The translations under genes were made by a program, and so were the position numbers. Of a stretch of DNA of 64,000 nucleotides, positions 61,672-64,000 are shown piece after piece. The notes under the pieces are model-generated. The model worked only from the letters and a program-made list of their open reading frames with translations, did not search any database and was not told where the DNA came from. Position 1 is the first letter of the stretch. Every line of letters starts with the position of its first letter. The stretch lies in assembly GCF_037102585.1 (NCBI RefSeq), contig NW_027043829.1, forward strand, positions 2,666,001 through 2,730,000. Reading direction: 5' to 3'. Source of the DNA: Saccharomycopsis crataegensis. Its lineage: Eukaryota; Ascomycota; Saccharomycetes; Ascoideales; Saccharomycopsidaceae.

Positions 61672-64000
61672 GGTTATGAGTTCAAATGCTCTTACTTCGT
61701 TTGCTGCTGATGAAAAGTTGAAAGGTTCATCAAACTTCTATGATTGGTTCACATTGATCAGTGTCAAGATGAAGATGAAAGGTCTTGGGTTATATGCTTA
61801 TTTGATCAATGGAGAGACCGGAACTGACGGTCTGGAAGACTCAAACGAAGTTGCTCAATTGGTTGCTACTATGGATGAAATTATCTCTACGGTTGTCTTT
61901 AACAGTATCACTGGCGCTGCTTTGACTAAGGCCTCGGAATTCGATGGTACCGGCAGAAACTTGTTTATGTTTCTCAAGGAGGCCTATGGTACTTTGACTG
62001 TTACCAATGCTGTGGGTATTATTTGTGATTTAATGGACAACAAATGGTTGAAAACTAAAGAAGGAAAAGTGGAACACTTTATTGATGCTTTTAATCATTT
62101 CAAGAACACTGTTGGTAAATTGGACGGAAGCACTGTGCTTTGTGCATTGTTCTTGGGTTTGGGCCAGAAGGCTGGTTTCGGTAATAGCCTCTCTAGAGAA
62201 GTCATGACAGCCTACGAGTCCAGAAATGGCAGAACTATTGGTAATGTTGACCTCGGTCTTGTTCAGGATTTAACAAGAGAGATCATTGGAGATAAAAGTA
62301 TTGCGTCTACTAGTATTGAGAGTCCGGAACCGGTTTTCGCCACCAAGAAGCAATACAAGTGCTTCAATTGTGGGAAGCCTGGACATTTCAGAAGAGATTG
62401 CAAGGCTCCTAAGAGAGAGAAATTAATTGGCGATGGTAGGAATCCGTCACCATCGTGGTATGCATTTATGGGAATGCATGGTAACAACTCCAGGGTGTAT
62501 TTTGATTCAGGTGCCTCGCAACATATCTTAAACAATAAGAGCTTGTTCAAGACGATCAGACCGTTTGGAGGAGAGATCTCCGGGATTGATGGCGGTGGTG
62601 TTGCTGTTGCAGGTATTGGGTCTGCGGAGTTCAAATTACGTGATAATACCAATATTGAAATCAAAGATGCTTATTATGTTCCAGACTCAAAAGCCAACTT
62701 GATTTCAGTTTCCAAGGCTACTCTGAATGGTGCGAAATTATTGTTTGAAGGAAACAAAGTGAAAATGTATCCGGAAATGAAGGTTATTGGTACCAAGGAT
62801 CCTCTGATGAATGGGCTTTACAGATTATCTACTGATGCTAATGGTGTTGCTTTTAACAGTATTGATAAGGGTGGTCTCTGGCACCAAAGACTCGGACACC
62901 CAAGTGCTAATATTTTACAGAAAGCTAACAAAATGTTTAAGCTTGTTAAAGGGAAAATCTTGGGTGACAATGCTGTTATTCGATGCGACTGTTGCCTTGC
63001 TGCTAAAGGAACAGTCCAAAAACCAAAGTTGGGTCATGGTTCTAAACCTAAGAGACCATTGGAATTGTTGCATATGGATGTTTGTGGTCCTTTTAGCTAT
63101 GGCTCGATTGATTCGAGTGCCTACTTTCTTACGATAGTAGATGGATATGCCAAGTATGTGGAAACTCGATGCTTAACTCAAAAGTCCGAGTGTACGGCTC
63201 AGATTATTGACTTCATAAACTACTCTGAGACAATGTTCAAGTCACAAGGAAAAGACTTTAGAGTTGGAACCATAAGAACTGATAATGGTGGAGAATTCAT
63301 CACAGGCCAATTGCACGCGTTCTTGCGACGAAAAGGAATTGCTCATGAGTTGACGGTGCCACACCATAGTTATCAGAATGGTGTTGCTGAAAGAATGAAT
63401 CGGACCATTCAAGATAAAACAAGATCTTTGATGATTGGGGCATCCATGCCTGCGCAATTTTGGCCAGAGGCAGTTCGTACTGCTGCTTATTTGACCAACA
63501 GAACACCATCCCGAGTGATTGGTTTTCAGACTCCGTATCGTCGTTGGTTTGGTTATAATCCAGGACTTGATCATCTTCGTTGTTTTGGTTGTATTGGATA
63601 TGTTGTTGTTCCCCATAAATTGAGATATGGGAAACTTGGTGCTACTTCGAAAATGTGTGTTATGCTTGGGTATGATAGAAATCGGTGTGCTTATAGGATG
63701 TTTGATCCCGAAGCAAATAGAGTTGTTACGGCTGCCCAAGTGAACTTCGATGAGTCAAGATATTATTTTCAAGATGGAAAGAAGTCCTCCACTGCTGCAC
63801 CAGAAGAAAGGATTGGAATTTCTGGCGGAGGAGGGGGAGGTATCATTGGTGGAATATCTGCTGCTCCAATTATTATGAATGATGATTTGGTTGATGTTGA
63901 TGTTGGTAGTAGAAATGGCTCTGCATACCATGATGATGAAACTACGTCCCAAATCTCAGTTGATGATGCAAGCATGGTATCTGAAAGTGATGCACCTGAT
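61637..64000 (+). CDS. Element F gag-pol polyprotein, partial
   Basis: 788 codons without a stop up to the window edge, beginning MTTVTRVTKLQQVMSSNALT inside the LTR. Gag, zinc knuckle, protease and integrase regions as in element B; RT and RNase H lie outside the window. Looks whole as far as visible. Confidence 0.9.
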   Translation, partial: MTTVTRVTKLQQVMSSNALTSFAADEKLKGSSNFYDWFTLISVKMKMKGLGLYAYLINGETGTDGLEDSNEVAQLVATMDEIISTVVFNSITGAALTKASEFDGTGRNLFMFLKEAYGTLTVTNAVGIICDLMDNKWLKTKEGKVEHFIDAFNHFKNTVGKLDGSTVLCALFLGLGQKAGFGNSLSREVMTAYESRNGRTIGNVDLGLVQDLTREIIGDKSIASTSIESPEPVFATKKQYKCFNCGKPGHFRRDCKAPKREKLIGDGRNPSPSWYAFMGMHGNNSRVYFDSGASQHILNNKSLFKTIRPFGGEISGIDGGGVAVAGIGSAEFKLRDNTNIEIKDAYYVPDSKANLISVSKATLNGAKLLFEGNKVKMYPEMKVIGTKDPLMNGLYRLSTDANGVAFNSIDKGGLWHQRLGHPSANILQKANKMFKLVKGKILGDNAVIRCDCCLAAKGTVQKPKLGHGSKPKRPLELLHMDVCGPFSYGSIDSSAYFLTIVDGYAKYVETRCLTQKSECTAQIIDFINYSETMFKSQGKDFRVGTIRTDNGGEFITGQLHAFLRRKGIAHELTVPHHSYQNGVAERMNRTIQDKTRSLMIGASMPAQFWPEAVRTAAYLTNRTPSRVIGFQTPYRRWFGYNPGLDHLRCFGCIGYVVVPHKLRYGKLGATSKMCVMLGYDRNRCAYRMFDPEANRVVTAAQVNFDESRYYFQDGKKSSTAAPEERIGISGGGGGGIIGGISAAPIIMNDDLVDVDVGSRNGSAYHDDETTSQISVDDASMVSESDAPD

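Larger units (their letters stand above)
61270..64000 (+). mobile_element. Element F: Ty1/copia (B type), right end outside window
   Basis: Plus strand. 5' LTR 61,270-61,671 (402 bp), primer-binding site GGTTATGAG just after it, and a gag-pol frame from the LTR ATG (61,637) that stays open to the window edge. Present: Gag, CFNCGKPGHFRRDC knuckle, protease DSGASQHIL, integrase (HQRLGHPSA, TDNGGEF) and the start of the Ser/acid-rich linker. Nearly the same as element B in that part and in opposite orientation to it. Inserted in element E at 61,269/61,270 (left flank AAGGT). Confidence 0.92.

Overview
The window is nuclear DNA of a budding yeast (Saccharomycotina). The evidence is short introns with GTATGT/GTAAGT donors and TACTAAC-like branch sites close to the acceptor, closely packed genes with orthologues in Saccharomyces/Candida (TPT1, RTT109, YKU80, PPT1, SWC4, BUD6, NOP16, SGN1, PET127, SEC7), AT-rich spacers, a tRNA-Arg(TCT) gene, and Ty5-like, Ty3-like and L1/Zorro-like retroelements. 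That mix resembles the CTG-clade and neighbouring yeasts. The meaning of CTG cannot be settled here; CTG codons do occur in host genes, for example in BUD6 near 19,556.

Left part, 1-33,202: ordinary gene-dense chromosome. In order: the 3' end of an RSO55-type mitochondrial rescue factor (three exons), TPT1, a broken F-box/LRR-like relic, a 135-bp solo LTR, an MFS transporter of the Ycr023c type, a second broken relic of the same F-box/LRR-like family, a Zn2Cys6 regulator, RTT109 (-) divergent from YKU80 (+, one intron), PPT1, SWC4 (-) divergent from BUD6 (+, one intron), NOP16 (-) divergent from SGN1, PET127 (-), an unrecognised Lys/Asn-rich gene (-), and SEC7. PAC-like motifs lie upstream of NOP16 and PET127, and a TCACGTGA site lies upstream of SEC7.

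Right part, 33,203-64,000: no host protein gene. It starts with a 239-bp (TTTA)n tract and about 2 kb of AT-rich DNA holding a doubtful retroelement relic, then the tRNA-Arg(TCT) gene. Twelve bases upstream of that tRNA starts a nest of retroelements. A Ty3/gypsy element (C, minus strand) has LTR pieces at 35,621 and 43,093 and its other LTR at 58,013-58,217. Two L1/Zorro-like LINEs separate the pieces of its left LTR. A Ty1/copia (Ty5-like) element B (minus) sits in C, and a second copia element A (plus) sits in B. Further right are an LTR of another family (D), a third LINE copy embedded in a second D LTR start, copia element E (minus) inside that LINE, and copia element F (plus) inside E, running off the window.

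The copia elements fall into two LTR types. A carries nine tandem copies of a GAAnnTTCnnGAA heat-shock-element module. B, E and F carry instead a 73-base tRNA-like segment with a perfect A box and a near-perfect B box. The cluster is gene-free, dominated by Ty5-like elements and built of inverted repeats, so it is a reasonable candidate centromere or pericentromere of the kind proposed for Debaryomyces and Scheffersomyces. That last point is inference.
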